This document shows positions 54,252-62,834 of a DNA stretch of 64,000 nt, piece by piece. The position numbers and the translations under genes are program-made. Position 1 is the stretch's first letter. The number at the start of each line of letters is the position of its first letter. The notes below the pieces were generated by a model that was given only the letters and a program-made list of their open reading frames with translations, ran no database searches and had not been told where the DNA came from. This DNA is from Corynebacterium meridianum (GTDB taxonomy: Bacteria > Actinomycetota > Actinomycetes > Mycobacteriales > Mycobacteriaceae), in NCBI RefSeq assembly GCF_016342265.1, contig NZ_JAEIOS010000013.1, positions 424,515 through 488,514 on the forward strand, written 5' to 3'.

Positions 54252-55088
54252 TCAGGAGACCGGGGTCTCGGCTTCCTCCGCCAGCTCCTCGGCGGTGTAG
54301 CCGGTCACCCCCTTGCCCGGGTCGGCCTCCGGGTCGGAGAATGCGGCGTAATCCTTCTCGTGACCCAGCTGGTGGAGGAGGAAACCGGTCAACAGGGCGC
54401 GGGCCGACTCCTGGGCGGAGAATCTCGGCAGACCCACACCGATGGCGAGGTTCGTTCCGATACGCTCCGGGAAACCGAACTGTGTCCCCTTGTCCACCAC
54501 GCGGTACACCACATCGTCGCAGCCCCAGTTCGCCGCGACCTTCGCCGGACTGCCGGCGTCGATGAGGAATGGCCGGCCGGAACCTACGACCAGGCCGGGA
54601 GCGGACACCGCCTTCGCGGCCTCCACGCACGACGGACTCGTCACGGCGGGGTAGAGCGCCCCGACGGCACGCACGACGGAACGGTCCGCCGCGGCGAGAA
54701 TCGCGCAGCCCGCTCCCATTCCGTGACCGGTCACTCCGAGTTTTCCGGGGGCGACCGTCACCTTCCCGGCCCCCAGTTTCACACCCGCGAGAATCTGCAG
54801 ACAGGTCTCCATGTCCGCGACGAACCCGCGGTGGTCCGGGAGAACACCGGATTCCGAGGCCGGTGCCGCCACGGCGATGCCCCAGCTCGCGAGATGGCGG
54901 AGCGTGCGGTGGTACTTGTCCACACCGGTCAGCCAGTCGTGACCGAACACGACGCCGGGCACGCCGTCGCCCTCTGCGGGGGTGTAGAGCCTGCCGGGCA
55001 GACCCGCGACAGCGAGGTCACCGACCATCACCCGGTGCGGGCCACGCCGGGACAGCTTGGACATTTGCTTCTTCAGTTTCTGAGCCAC
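54252..55088 (-). CDS. Alpha/beta-hydrolase (dienelactone hydrolase-like) lacking the nucleophile
   Basis: 278 aa. The fold is visible: VVFGHDWLTG (oxyanion strand), the nucleophile elbow KLGVTGHGMGAGCAI, LYPAV, and a late His-containing stretch. At the elbow the consensus G-x-S/C-x-G reads G-H-G-M-G, with Gly123 in the nucleophile position. As written it should not hydrolyse esters and may be a binding protein. It is a single gene, convergent with the upstream small gene and divergent from glmS. A position here with glmS nearby may be conserved in corynebacteria. Confidence 0.8.
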   Translation of the reverse strand: MAQKLKKQMSKLSRRGPHRVMVGDLAVAGLPGRLYTPAEGDGVPGVVFGHDWLTGVDKYHRTLRHLASWGIAVAAPASESGVLPDHRGFVADMETCLQILAGVKLGAGKVTVAPGKLGVTGHGMGAGCAILAAADRSVVRAVGALYPAVTSPSCVEAAKAVSAPGLVVGSGRPFLIDAGSPAKVAANWGCDDVVYRVVDKGTQFGFPERIGTNLAIGVGLPRFSAQESARALLTGFLLHQLGHEKDYAAFSDPEADPGKGVTGYTAEELAEEAETPVS

Positions 55089-55251
55089 GTCCCCCAGGAT
55101 AGTTCACGGTCGCACATCACCACACTCGCCGCATGCTCCGCGGCGGTCCCGTGGCCGCCCCGCCTAGGCGGGCCGCGCCGTGCCCGGAACACGGGGACCC
55201 CGTTGAGTGTGGGAAACCTGTCGGGTGCCGTCGTCCACTAATGTGGTCGAC

Positions 55252-57117
55252 ATGTGTGGAATCGTTGGATATGTAGGTAAACAGCAGGGCCTCGACATCG
55301 CCCTGGAAGCGCTGCGACGGATGGAATACCGCGGTTACGATTCCTCGGGCATCGCGGTCGTCGGTGATGACGGCGGTATCCAGTCGGTCAAGCGGGCCGG
55401 GCAGTTGGCGAACCTGGTGGACAAGATCGCGGAGACCGGGCGCGACCACCTGGTCGGGCACACCGCCATCGGCCACACCCGGTGGGCCACCCACGGTCGC
55501 CCCACCGACGAGAACGCGCACCCGCACGTCTCCTTCGACGGGAAGGTCGCGATCGTCCACAACGGGATCATCGAGAACTTCGCCCCGCTCCGCGAGCAGC
55601 TCGAACGCGACGGCGTCGAGATGAAGTCGGTCACCGACTCCGAGGTCGCCGCGCACCTGCTCGCCCGCGCCTACAACGACGGTGAGACCGCCGGGGACTT
55701 CCGGGCCAGCGCGCTGGCCGTGCTCAACCGCCTCGAGGGCGCGTTCACGCTGCTGTTCACCCACGCCGACCACCCCGGCGAGATCATCGCCGCACGCCGC
55801 TCCACACCACTGATCGTCGGTGTCGGCGAGGGCGAGACCTTCCTCGGCTCCGACGTCGCCGCCTTCATCGAATTCACCCGCGAGGCCGTGGAACTCGGCC
55901 AGGACACCGTCGTCGTGATCAACGCCGGCGGCTACGAGCTCCTCAACTTCGACGGCAGCCCCGCCGAGGGCCGCCCGTTCACCATCGACTGGGACCTCGC
56001 CGCCGCGGAGAAGGGCGGCTACGACTCCTTCATGATCAAGGAGATCCACGAGCAGCCCGCCGCCGTGCGTGACACCCTCGCCGGGCACTTCGTCGACGGC
56101 CGGGTTCACCTCGACGAGGACGGTCTCACCGACGACGACCTCCGCAACCTGGACAAGGTGTACGTCGTCGCCTGTGGTTCGGCCTACCACTCCGGCCTGC
56201 TCGCCAAGTACGCCATCGAGCACTGGGTCCGCATCCCCGTCGAGATCGAGGTCGCCAGCGAGTTCCGCTACCGCGACCCGATCCTGGACAAGCGGACGCT
56301 CGTCATCGCTGTCTCCCAGTCCGGGGAGACCGCGGACACTCTCGAGGCCGTGCGCCACGCCAAGGCGCAGGGTGCGAAGGTCCTCGCCGTCTGCAACACC
56401 AACGGCGCACAGATCCCCCGCGAATCCGACGCCGTGCTCTACACCCACGCCGGCCCCGAGATCGGTGTCGCCTCCACCAAGGCGTTCCTCGCACAGGTCG
56501 CCGCGAACTACATCGTGGGCCTCGCACTCGCGCAGGCGCGCGGCACGAAGTACCCCGACGAGATCGCCGACATCTGGCAGGACCTCGAGGCCATCCCCGC
56601 GAAGATCGAGAAGCTGCTCGACTGCGCCGATGACGTCGCACAGATCGCCGACACCCTCGGTGCGATCCGCACGATGCTGTTCCTCGGCCGCGGCGTCGGT
56701 TTCCCCATCGCCCTCGAAGGTGCTCTGAAGCTCAAGGAGCTGGCGTACATCCACGCGGAGGGGTTCCCCGCCGGTGAACTCAAGCACGGCCCGATCGCGC
56801 TGATCGAGGAGGACCTGCCCGTCGTGGTCGTCGTGCCCAGCCCGAACGGAGTGAAGGTCCTGCACTCCAAGATCGTGTCCAACATCCAGGAGATCCGCGC
56901 CCGTGGGGCGAAGACCATCGTCATCGCCGAAGAGGGGGACACCTCCGTCGAGCCGTTCGCGAACTGGCTGATCCGGATCCCCGAGTCCTCGTCGATCATG
57001 CAGCCGCTGCTCGCGACCGTGCCACTCCAGTTCCTCGCCGCCGACATCGCCCGCCACTGCGGCAACGATGACATCGACAAGCCCCGGAACCTCGCGAAGT
57101 CCGTCACCGTGGAGTAG
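55252..57117 (+). CDS. glmS: Glutamine-fructose-6-phosphate aminotransferase (isomerising)
   Basis: 621 aa. The catalytic Cys2 starts the class II glutaminase domain (CGIVGYVG, YRGYDSSGIAV, HTRWATHG). Two SIS domains follow (CGSAYHSGLLAKY, VSQSGETADTLEA; GRGVGFPIALEGALKLKELAYIHAEG) and the C-terminus is LAKSVTVE. It makes glucosamine-6-phosphate from fructose-6-phosphate and glutamine, the entry to UDP-GlcNAc. TAATGT (55239-55244) stands seven bases before ATG 55252 with no ribosome site, suggesting a leaderless mRNA. A strong hairpin follows the stop. Confidence 0.97.
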   Translation: MCGIVGYVGKQQGLDIALEALRRMEYRGYDSSGIAVVGDDGGIQSVKRAGQLANLVDKIAETGRDHLVGHTAIGHTRWATHGRPTDENAHPHVSFDGKVAIVHNGIIENFAPLREQLERDGVEMKSVTDSEVAAHLLARAYNDGETAGDFRASALAVLNRLEGAFTLLFTHADHPGEIIAARRSTPLIVGVGEGETFLGSDVAAFIEFTREAVELGQDTVVVINAGGYELLNFDGSPAEGRPFTIDWDLAAAEKGGYDSFMIKEIHEQPAAVRDTLAGHFVDGRVHLDEDGLTDDDLRNLDKVYVVACGSAYHSGLLAKYAIEHWVRIPVEIEVASEFRYRDPILDKRTLVIAVSQSGETADTLEAVRHAKAQGAKVLAVCNTNGAQIPRESDAVLYTHAGPEIGVASTKAFLAQVAANYIVGLALAQARGTKYPDEIADIWQDLEAIPAKIEKLLDCADDVAQIADTLGAIRTMLFLGRGVGFPIALEGALKLKELAYIHAEGFPAGELKHGPIALIEEDLPVVVVVPSPNGVKVLHSKIVSNIQEIRARGAKTIVIAEEGDTSVEPFANWLIRIPESSSIMQPLLATVPLQFLAADIARHCGNDDIDKPRNLAKSVTVE

Positions 57118-57170
57118 TCTCCCCCTTCGTCAGCCGTCGACGCCGCGGTTCCGAACACCGGCGTCACGAC

Positions 57171-57202
57171 ACGCCCCGCGCCACCTCGTGGTCGCGGGGC
57201 GT
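57171..57202 (+). terminator. Terminator after glmS
   Basis: ACGCCCCGCG-CCAC pairs with GTGG-CGCGGGGCGT (one bulged T), loop CTC. 14 paired bases, no long T-tract. Confidence 0.7.
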
Positions 57203-57292
57203 ACTCGCGCGCGATCCCACCGAGGAGGACCGGGAGCGCGTCCGCGCGCTGCACCTCAACCGAGGAAACACCGAGGAAAGGAATCGACACAG

Positions 57293-58516
57293 TTGTCCGA
57301 CACGGCCAACCGCACCCCCTGGGCGGGCATCGTCATGCTGGGCCTGGGGATCTTCGTGATGACCACGATGGAGGAACTGCCCATCGGTGTCCTGACCCTC
57401 GTCGCCGATGACCTCGACACCTCCCACGGCACGATCGGCCTGGGCGTCACCATCCCCGGAATCCTCGCGGGCGTCGTCGCGATCTTCGCCCCCAAGCTCG
57501 TCGGGCGTACCGACAGGCGGTTCATCCTCGCCGGTGCGCTGGCCGCGAACGCGGTCTCGGGCGTGCTCTCGGCACTCTCGCCCACGGCCGGATTCTTCCT
57601 GGCCTCCCGCATCCTCGTCGGAGTGGCGCTCGGCATGTTCTGGGCGCTCCTCGGTGCGACGGTCGTCCGCGTCGCGACGGAGGAGGACGCCCCGAAGGCC
57701 CTCACGGTCGCTTTCTCCGGCGCGGCGGCCGCCATCGTCCTCGGAGTGCCGCTGGCGACCTGGCTGGGGGAGCGGACCTCCTGGGAGGAGGCGTTTCTCG
57801 TTGTTGCGGGTGCCGCTCTCTTCGTGGCGGTCGGCCTGATCCTGCTCGTCCCCGCGGCCACGACCACCACGGCGGTCAGTCTGGGTGACATCGCGGCGAC
57901 CGCCCGCCTGCGTGGGGTGCAGTTCGGTGTGGCCTACACGCTCATCCTCGTCACCGCGCACTTCACCGCCTACACGTACGCCTCACCGCTCCTGCAGGAC
58001 CTCGGCGAGGTACCCGTCACAGGGATCAGCACCCAACTGTTCGTCTTCGGTATCGCCGGGCTCACCGGGAACTTCCTCGCGGGGCCGCTGATGAAACGTT
58101 CCCTCGACGCCACCGTCGTGATCATCCCCACCGGAGTCGTCGCCGCACTACTCGCGTTCGCTCTGTTCGTCGGTTCGCCGCTGTCCGCCGGCCTGGTCAT
58201 GCTCGCCTGGGGACTGTTCGGCGGCGCGATCTCCGTGGTCTCCCAGGCGTGGGTGCTCCGCGCCGCCGGAGACAACGCCGAGGCCGGATCCGGCCTCAAC
58301 TCCGGTGCCTTCAACATCGGCATCGCATCGGGGGCGTTCATCGGTGGACAGGCGGGCGAACACCCCCTGCCTCTGTTCACCGGCGGCACCTCCGGCGGGA
58401 GTGAGACGATCCTGTTCGTCGCCGGAGTCGGTGTCGCCGCAGCCTGCGCACTCGCCGTCACCGGGGCGCGCGTCACGCGGAAGCGACGACGGGCTCGGAT
58501 GCGCCAGGTGGGGTAA
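57293..58516 (+). CDS. Major facilitator superfamily transporter (DHA1 type)
   Basis: 407 aa, twelve membrane helices. The N-terminal half has TMEELPIGVLTLVADDLDTSHGTIG and the loop 2-3 motif APKLVGRTDRRFILAGAL; motif C-like GAAAAIVLGVPLATWLGE is in helix 5. The set matches the AraJ/YdhP-like drug/sugar exporter group. TTG 57293 is preceded by AGGAAAGGA (57274-57282); the longer frame upstream crosses the glmS terminator. Substrate unknown. Confidence 0.88.
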   Translation: MSDTANRTPWAGIVMLGLGIFVMTTMEELPIGVLTLVADDLDTSHGTIGLGVTIPGILAGVVAIFAPKLVGRTDRRFILAGALAANAVSGVLSALSPTAGFFLASRILVGVALGMFWALLGATVVRVATEEDAPKALTVAFSGAAAAIVLGVPLATWLGERTSWEEAFLVVAGAALFVAVGLILLVPAATTTTAVSLGDIAATARLRGVQFGVAYTLILVTAHFTAYTYASPLLQDLGEVPVTGISTQLFVFGIAGLTGNFLAGPLMKRSLDATVVIIPTGVVAALLAFALFVGSPLSAGLVMLAWGLFGGAISVVSQAWVLRAAGDNAEAGSGLNSGAFNIGIASGAFIGGQAGEHPLPLFTGGTSGGSETILFVAGVGVAAACALAVTGARVTRKRRRARMRQVG

Positions 58517-58584
58517 AGAACCCCTGGGGTTCCGGTCGTCCCCGTACGCAGGATCGCGATTCCAAGTGTGGTTCCCCAGGCCCT

Positions 58585-58605
58585 CCCACGTACATATGTA
58601 GTGGG
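58585..58605. promoter_or_regulatory. Palindrome upstream of the HigB-like toxin gene
   Basis: CCCAC-G-TACATATGTA-GTGGG: a perfect 10-base palindrome flanked by inverted 5-base arms (offset by one base). It ends one base before the toxin ATG and includes TATGTA as a possible -10. A likely operator for autoregulation by the antitoxin or the toxin-antitoxin complex. Confidence 0.5.
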
Positions 58606-58606
58606 T

Positions 58607-59068
58607 ATGCTGCTCTCCACGGATGAGCGTGACTCTTCAGGAAACGGTGGGTGGACCCTCAACTACGAGGGAAGGTTTGAGCGCTTCTTCGTGAAGCTCC
58701 CCGAGTATGAGCAGGCTGTTCTTGAAGCCGCACTCGTCAACGTGCTCGGTGTCCTGGGTAAAGACACGTGTCGGAGTGAATGGTGTAAGCCCCTCAAGGG
58801 TGGGCTATACGAGTTTCGGGTGAGACGGTCCCTGCACTCGATTCTCTCCGAGGCCGGAATATCCCTCCCCGAAGACCTCCGCGGCGGCGTGGACCGACAG
58901 GTCCTCCTGCGGGTTTTCTGCACGTTCCACGGCGACAAGATCGTGCTCCTGCTCGGAGGGTATGACAAGAAGCGTGATCCTTCACCCAAGCGGCAGAACA
59001 GGGAAATCAAGGCCGCGAGGAGGGAGCTCAAGAAGTGGTGGGAAAAAGAGGGACGCAACGAAGCTTGA
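58607..59068 (+). CDS. HigB/RelE-superfamily toxin (Gp49-like)
   Basis: 153 aa. The Gp49/HigB pattern is present: CKPLKGGLYEFRVRRSLHSIL, RQVLLRVFCTFHGDKIVLLLGGYDKKRDPSPKRQNREIKAARRELKKW. The usual phage-derived toxin core is about 110 aa; this one has a 30-residue N-terminal addition and an insert (SEAGISLPEDLRGGVD). Such toxins cut mRNA on the ribosome. The base composition is clearly less GC-rich than the neighbours, as expected for acquired DNA. No ribosome site is seen; a palindrome sits right before the ATG, so initiation may be leaderless. The antitoxin gene follows after 57 bases. Confidence 0.85.
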   Translation: MLLSTDERDSSGNGGWTLNYEGRFERFFVKLPEYEQAVLEAALVNVLGVLGKDTCRSEWCKPLKGGLYEFRVRRSLHSILSEAGISLPEDLRGGVDRQVLLRVFCTFHGDKIVLLLGGYDKKRDPSPKRQNREIKAARRELKKWWEKEGRNEA

Positions 59069-59125
59069 CGCGTGCATGCATGAAGGATACTTTATGGGCT
59101 ATAGCACATAGTGAGGAGTGTGGCG

Positions 59126-59437
59126 GTGAGTAGGAACTTCCATGATCTCGCGGCACGCGTCAGGAAAGACTGGTCAGACGATGCCCGCACAGTAAATGAA
59201 GCGGCCACCAGCGTTTTTCAGGCGGAGGTCAGCATGCAGCTCGCCTTCGCGCGCGAGCTCTCCTGTGCCAGGAAGGAACGGAAAATTACGCAGACGGAGC
59301 TCGCTGAGGTGAGCGGGGTGGATCAGGCGGAGATCAGCCGGATCGAGAACGGTCGCGCAAACCCGACCCTCTATACCGTCTCCCGCCTGGCCGCAGCGCT
59401 CGGAAAAGAGATACGCCTCAGCCCGGCCGGCGGCTGA
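59126..59437 (+). CDS. HigA-like antitoxin, Xre-family HTH
   Basis: 103 aa. The helix-turn-helix is at about 50-95: KITQTELAEVSGVDQAEISRIENGRANPTLYTVSRLAAALG. The N-terminal helix (about 15-45) should bind the toxin. GTG 59126 is supported by AGGAG at 59114-59118; GTG 59111 and 59120 are alternatives. Toxin-first order is typical of higBA. It probably represses its own promoter at the palindrome 58585-58605. Confidence 0.88.
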   Translation: MSRNFHDLAARVRKDWSDDARTVNEAATSVFQAEVSMQLAFARELSCARKERKITQTELAEVSGVDQAEISRIENGRANPTLYTVSRLAAALGKEIRLSPAGG

Positions 59438-59515
59438 TCGGTTTTCTCCTCTGTCGATGGTGCCCACACCATCTACCATGGATTTCATCGCCGTCACCTT
59501 CCAGGAGATGAAACC

Positions 59516-60991
59516 ATGATCCCCGTCCACACCCCGGACACCGTCCGCGCCGCCGAGCAACCGCTGCTGGAGAAACTCGGTGGGGACCTCATGCGCTGCG
59601 CCGCGCACGCTCTGGCGGTGGACTGCGACCGGATCCTGCGCGGCCGTCGGACCCCGGGTTCCGCCGGCGCTAAGGTTCTGGTCCTCGCCGGTTCGGGGGG
59701 AAACGGCGGCGACGCGCTGTTCGCCGCCGCCGAGCTCGCCCGTCGCGGTGCGGGTGTCACGGTGTGGCCCATCGGCTCGGCGCTGCACGGGGAGGCGTCC
59801 GCATTCCTCGGAACCCGCGCCCGCTGGCGTGAACCCGGGGAACAACCTGTCGGAGACGTCCGGGATGCCGACCTCATCATCGACGGGATCGTCGGAATCG
59901 GCGCATCCGGTGGTCTGCGGGGGCACGGTGCGGCCGCGGCCCAGATCATCCGCGGCTGCGACACCGGAGACACAGACACCGGTCCGACCGTCGTCGCCGT
60001 CGACATCCCCAGCGGCGTAGATCCGATGACCGGACACGCCCACGACGATCACCTCCCCGCCACCCACACCGTCACCTTCGGTGCGCTGAAACCCGTGCAC
60101 GTGTTCGGCGCGGAACACTGCGGAACCGTCACCTGCCACGGCCTCGGGATCGACCGGGAACTGGAGAACCACACCCCGTACGCCCGACTCGTCGAACGTG
60201 GGGACCTCGCGGCGTGGCCGAGGCCCGGTCGTACCTCGGACAAGTACACCGGGGGAGTGGTGGGCATCCACGCGGGATCCGGTAGGTATCCCGGGGCGGC
60301 GGTCCTCGCCACCGCCGGAGCCCTGCGCGCCACCTCCCCGATGGTCCGCTTCGCCGGGAGCTGCCACGGCGCGGTGACCACCGCCCACCCCGAGGTCATC
60401 GGTACCGCCACGACCGGCGAGGCGGGTCAGGTCCAGGCGTGGGCCGTCGGTCCCGGAACCGGGACCGGGGACGACGAGGCCGGTATCCTCGCGGATCTCC
60501 TCGCCACCGACATGCCGGTGCTTCTCGACGCCGACGCGCTCACCCTCGTCTCCTCCCGCACGGACCTCGCCGACGCCGTCACCGCCCGCGGCCATCGGGG
60601 CGCATTCACCGTTCTCACCCCGCACGACCGCGAGTTCGGGAGCCTCGCCGGCACCGCCCCGGGACCCGACCGGAGCTCCTCCACCCGAGCTTTGGCGGAG
60701 AAACTGAACTGCTGCGTCCTGCTCAAGGGAAGGGTCACCGTCATCGCCGGCGTCGACGAGTGTCTCCTCGTCGACGCCGGCTGCTCCTGGGCCGCCACGC
60801 CCGGCTCCGGGGACGTGCTCACCGGGATCACCGGTGCCGCCATCGCCCACCGCGCCGACCCCGGCATGGTGGCGCTCGCGGCGAAGATACACGCCGAGGC
60901 GGCCCTGGCCTGCGGCGGCCCGGTCCCATCCGGTGACATCGCCGAGGCCGTCCGGGGCGTCGTCCGTGAGGCCGTGAACCCCGACCGGTGA
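59516..60991 (+). CDS. nnr: Bifunctional NAD(P)H-hydrate epimerase/ADP-dependent dehydratase
   Basis: 491 aa. N-terminal YjeF_N epimerase (about 1-215): AGSGGNGGDALFAAAELARRG, DLIIDGIVGIG and VDIPSGVDPMTG. C-terminal carbohydrate-kinase-like dehydratase (about 230-485): KYTGGVVGIHAGS, LLDADALTL, LTPHDREF, LLKGRVTVIA and GSGDVLTGITGA. Together they repair hydrated NADH and NADPH. GGAGA precedes ATG 59516. nnr-alr-tsaE is a common actinobacterial order. Confidence 0.95.
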   Translation: MIPVHTPDTVRAAEQPLLEKLGGDLMRCAAHALAVDCDRILRGRRTPGSAGAKVLVLAGSGGNGGDALFAAAELARRGAGVTVWPIGSALHGEASAFLGTRARWREPGEQPVGDVRDADLIIDGIVGIGASGGLRGHGAAAAQIIRGCDTGDTDTGPTVVAVDIPSGVDPMTGHAHDDHLPATHTVTFGALKPVHVFGAEHCGTVTCHGLGIDRELENHTPYARLVERGDLAAWPRPGRTSDKYTGGVVGIHAGSGRYPGAAVLATAGALRATSPMVRFAGSCHGAVTTAHPEVIGTATTGEAGQVQAWAVGPGTGTGDDEAGILADLLATDMPVLLDADALTLVSSRTDLADAVTARGHRGAFTVLTPHDREFGSLAGTAPGPDRSSSTRALAEKLNCCVLLKGRVTVIAGVDECLLVDAGCSWAATPGSGDVLTGITGAAIAHRADPGMVALAAKIHAEAALACGGPVPSGDIAEAVRGVVREAVNPDR

Positions 60992-61077
60992 CAGGCGACG
61001 GTGGGGACGGACGGGCGTCGACGAACGGGGAGACACCAACGGAAACCAGGTTCGCCCGCGTGGCACAATGGACCACC

Positions 61078-62190
61078 ATGGAACTGCTCACCGCACGCAT
61101 CGATCTGGCCGCCATCGCGCACAACACCCGGCTGATCAAGCGACGTGCCGGTGACTCGCAGCTGATGGCCGTCGTCAAGGCGGACGGCTACAACCACGGT
61201 GCCCCGCGCGTCGCCGCGGTCATGGCAGACAACGGCGCCGACCAGTTCGGCGTCGCGACACTCGCGGAGGCCCACGCACTACGGGTCGGCGGGATCACCG
61301 CCCCGGTGCTGTCCTGGATATGGACACCCGGGCAGGACATCGCCGCCGCGATCCGCGACAACATCGACCTCGGGGTGAGTTCCCCGGAACACGCGCACGC
61401 CGTCATCGACGCCGCGAGATCCCTCGGGACCACCGCGCGGGTCACCGTCAAAGCCGACACCGGACTCCACCGCTCCGGGGTGCCCGCCGGCGACTGGGGC
61501 GCGGTGTTCGGCATGCTGGCCGACGCCTCCGACGCCGTTGAGGTCACCGGGGTGTTCTCCCACCTGGCGTGCGCCGATGAACCCGCCAACCCGGAGAACG
61601 ACGCCCAGGCCGCCAGACTCCGCGACGCCATCCGCGCGGCGAGGGACGCCGGGCTCAACCCGACCATCAACCACCTGTCGAACTCACCCGCCGTCCTCAC
61701 CGGAGGTGACCTCGGATTCGATATGGTCCGGCCCGGTCTCGCCCTCTACGGACTCGACCCCGTCGCCGGCGGGGACAGTGATCTCCGGCCCGCGATGACA
61801 CTCGCCGCGACCGTCACCGTCGTCAAACCCGTCGCCGCAGGCGAGGGCGTCTCCTACGGGCACACCTGGCGCGCCGGGCACGAGGGCACGCTCGCCGTCG
61901 TGTCCATGGGCTACGCCGACGGCCTGGCCCGTGCGCTCGCCGGGAAGATCGGGGTCACCATCGACGGCCACCGCTACCAGCAGGTCGGTGTCGTGTGCAT
62001 GGATCAGATCGTCATCGATCTCGGGTCGAATCCGTGTGGGGTGAACCCGGGTGATGAGGCGTTGATCTTCGGTCCCGGTACCTCGGGCGAGATGACGACC
62101 TACGAGGTCGCCGACGCCCTGGAGACCATCCCCTACGAGATCATCTGCCGACCGCACGGGCGCGTGGTCCGCGAGTACGTGGGGCGGTGA
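61078..62190 (+). CDS. alr: Alanine racemase
   Basis: 370 aa. The PLP lysine is in AVVKADGYNHG (near 38) and the second catalytic base in SMGYADGLAR. Also RPGLALYGLDP and GVVCMDQIVIDL. It makes D-Ala for peptidoglycan. ATG 61078 fits the family start; CACAAT (61064-61069) lies eight bases before it and no ribosome site is visible, so leaderless start is likely. tsaE follows 37 bases later. Confidence 0.97.
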   Translation: MELLTARIDLAAIAHNTRLIKRRAGDSQLMAVVKADGYNHGAPRVAAVMADNGADQFGVATLAEAHALRVGGITAPVLSWIWTPGQDIAAAIRDNIDLGVSSPEHAHAVIDAARSLGTTARVTVKADTGLHRSGVPAGDWGAVFGMLADASDAVEVTGVFSHLACADEPANPENDAQAARLRDAIRAARDAGLNPTINHLSNSPAVLTGGDLGFDMVRPGLALYGLDPVAGGDSDLRPAMTLAATVTVVKPVAAGEGVSYGHTWRAGHEGTLAVVSMGYADGLARALAGKIGVTIDGHRYQQVGVVCMDQIVIDLGSNPCGVNPGDEALIFGPGTSGEMTTYEVADALETIPYEIICRPHGRVVREYVGR

Positions 62191-62227
62191 CCGTGTCCAT
62201 CAGGCAACACGCAGTGGGAGAGCACCG

Positions 62228-62722
62228 ATGAAGTCCACGTTCCCGACCTCCGGAACCACGCGGCTGGAGACCGCCGCCGACACCCGCGCGTTCGCGGCGG
62301 AGCTCGGCGCAGCACTCGAAGCGGGGGACGTGGTGATTCTCGACGGTCCTCTCGGCGCGGGCAAGACGACCTTCACCCAGGGCCTGGCGGAGGGGATGAA
62401 GGTGAAGGGCCGGGTCACGTCCCCGACGTTCGTCATCGCCCGCGTGCACCGCTCACTCACTGGAGGTCCCGACCTCATCCACGTCGACGCCTACCGGTTG
62501 TTCGGGGAGGACCCCGACGCCGAGGTCGACGCCCTTGGGGCTCTCGACTCCCTCGACCTGGACACCGAACTCGACGACGCCGTCATCGTCGCCGAATGGG
62601 GTGGGGGGCTGGTGGAACAACTCGCCGACACCTGGCTCGAGGTCACCTTCGACCGGGAGACCGCGGTGCGGGAGGACCCGGAGTCGGAGGCGCGGATCCT
62701 CAGTTGGCGGTTGCGGAGATAG
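62228..62722 (+). CDS. tsaE: tRNA threonylcarbamoyladenosine biosynthesis ATPase TsaE
   Basis: 164 aa. Walker A LDGPLGAGKTTFTQGLAEGM, then VTSPTFVIARVH, LIHVDAYRL and the Walker B-like VIVAEWGGG. It acts with TsaB and TsaD to modify A37 of ANN-decoding tRNAs. tsaB and tsaD, which often follow, are not next here; an unknown gene is. Confidence 0.95.
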   Translation: MKSTFPTSGTTRLETAADTRAFAAELGAALEAGDVVILDGPLGAGKTTFTQGLAEGMKVKGRVTSPTFVIARVHRSLTGGPDLIHVDAYRLFGEDPDAEVDALGALDSLDLDTELDDAVIVAEWGGGLVEQLADTWLEVTFDRETAVREDPESEARILSWRLRR

Positions 62723-62752
62723 GTCCCCGCCCCGTGAACGTGACGGGGGAGG

Positions 62753-62770
62753 ACGCCTGAAAGCAGGCGT
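62753..62770 (+). terminator. Small hairpin after tsaE
   Basis: ACGCCTG/CAGGCGT, loop AAAG, 30 bases after the tsaE stop. Weak; no T-tract. Confidence 0.35.
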
Positions 62771-62834
62771 AGGTTCGTGGGAGAATGACGCGAACACCGT
62801 GACCGGGGGCCCGACGACACACTGAGGAGCAACC

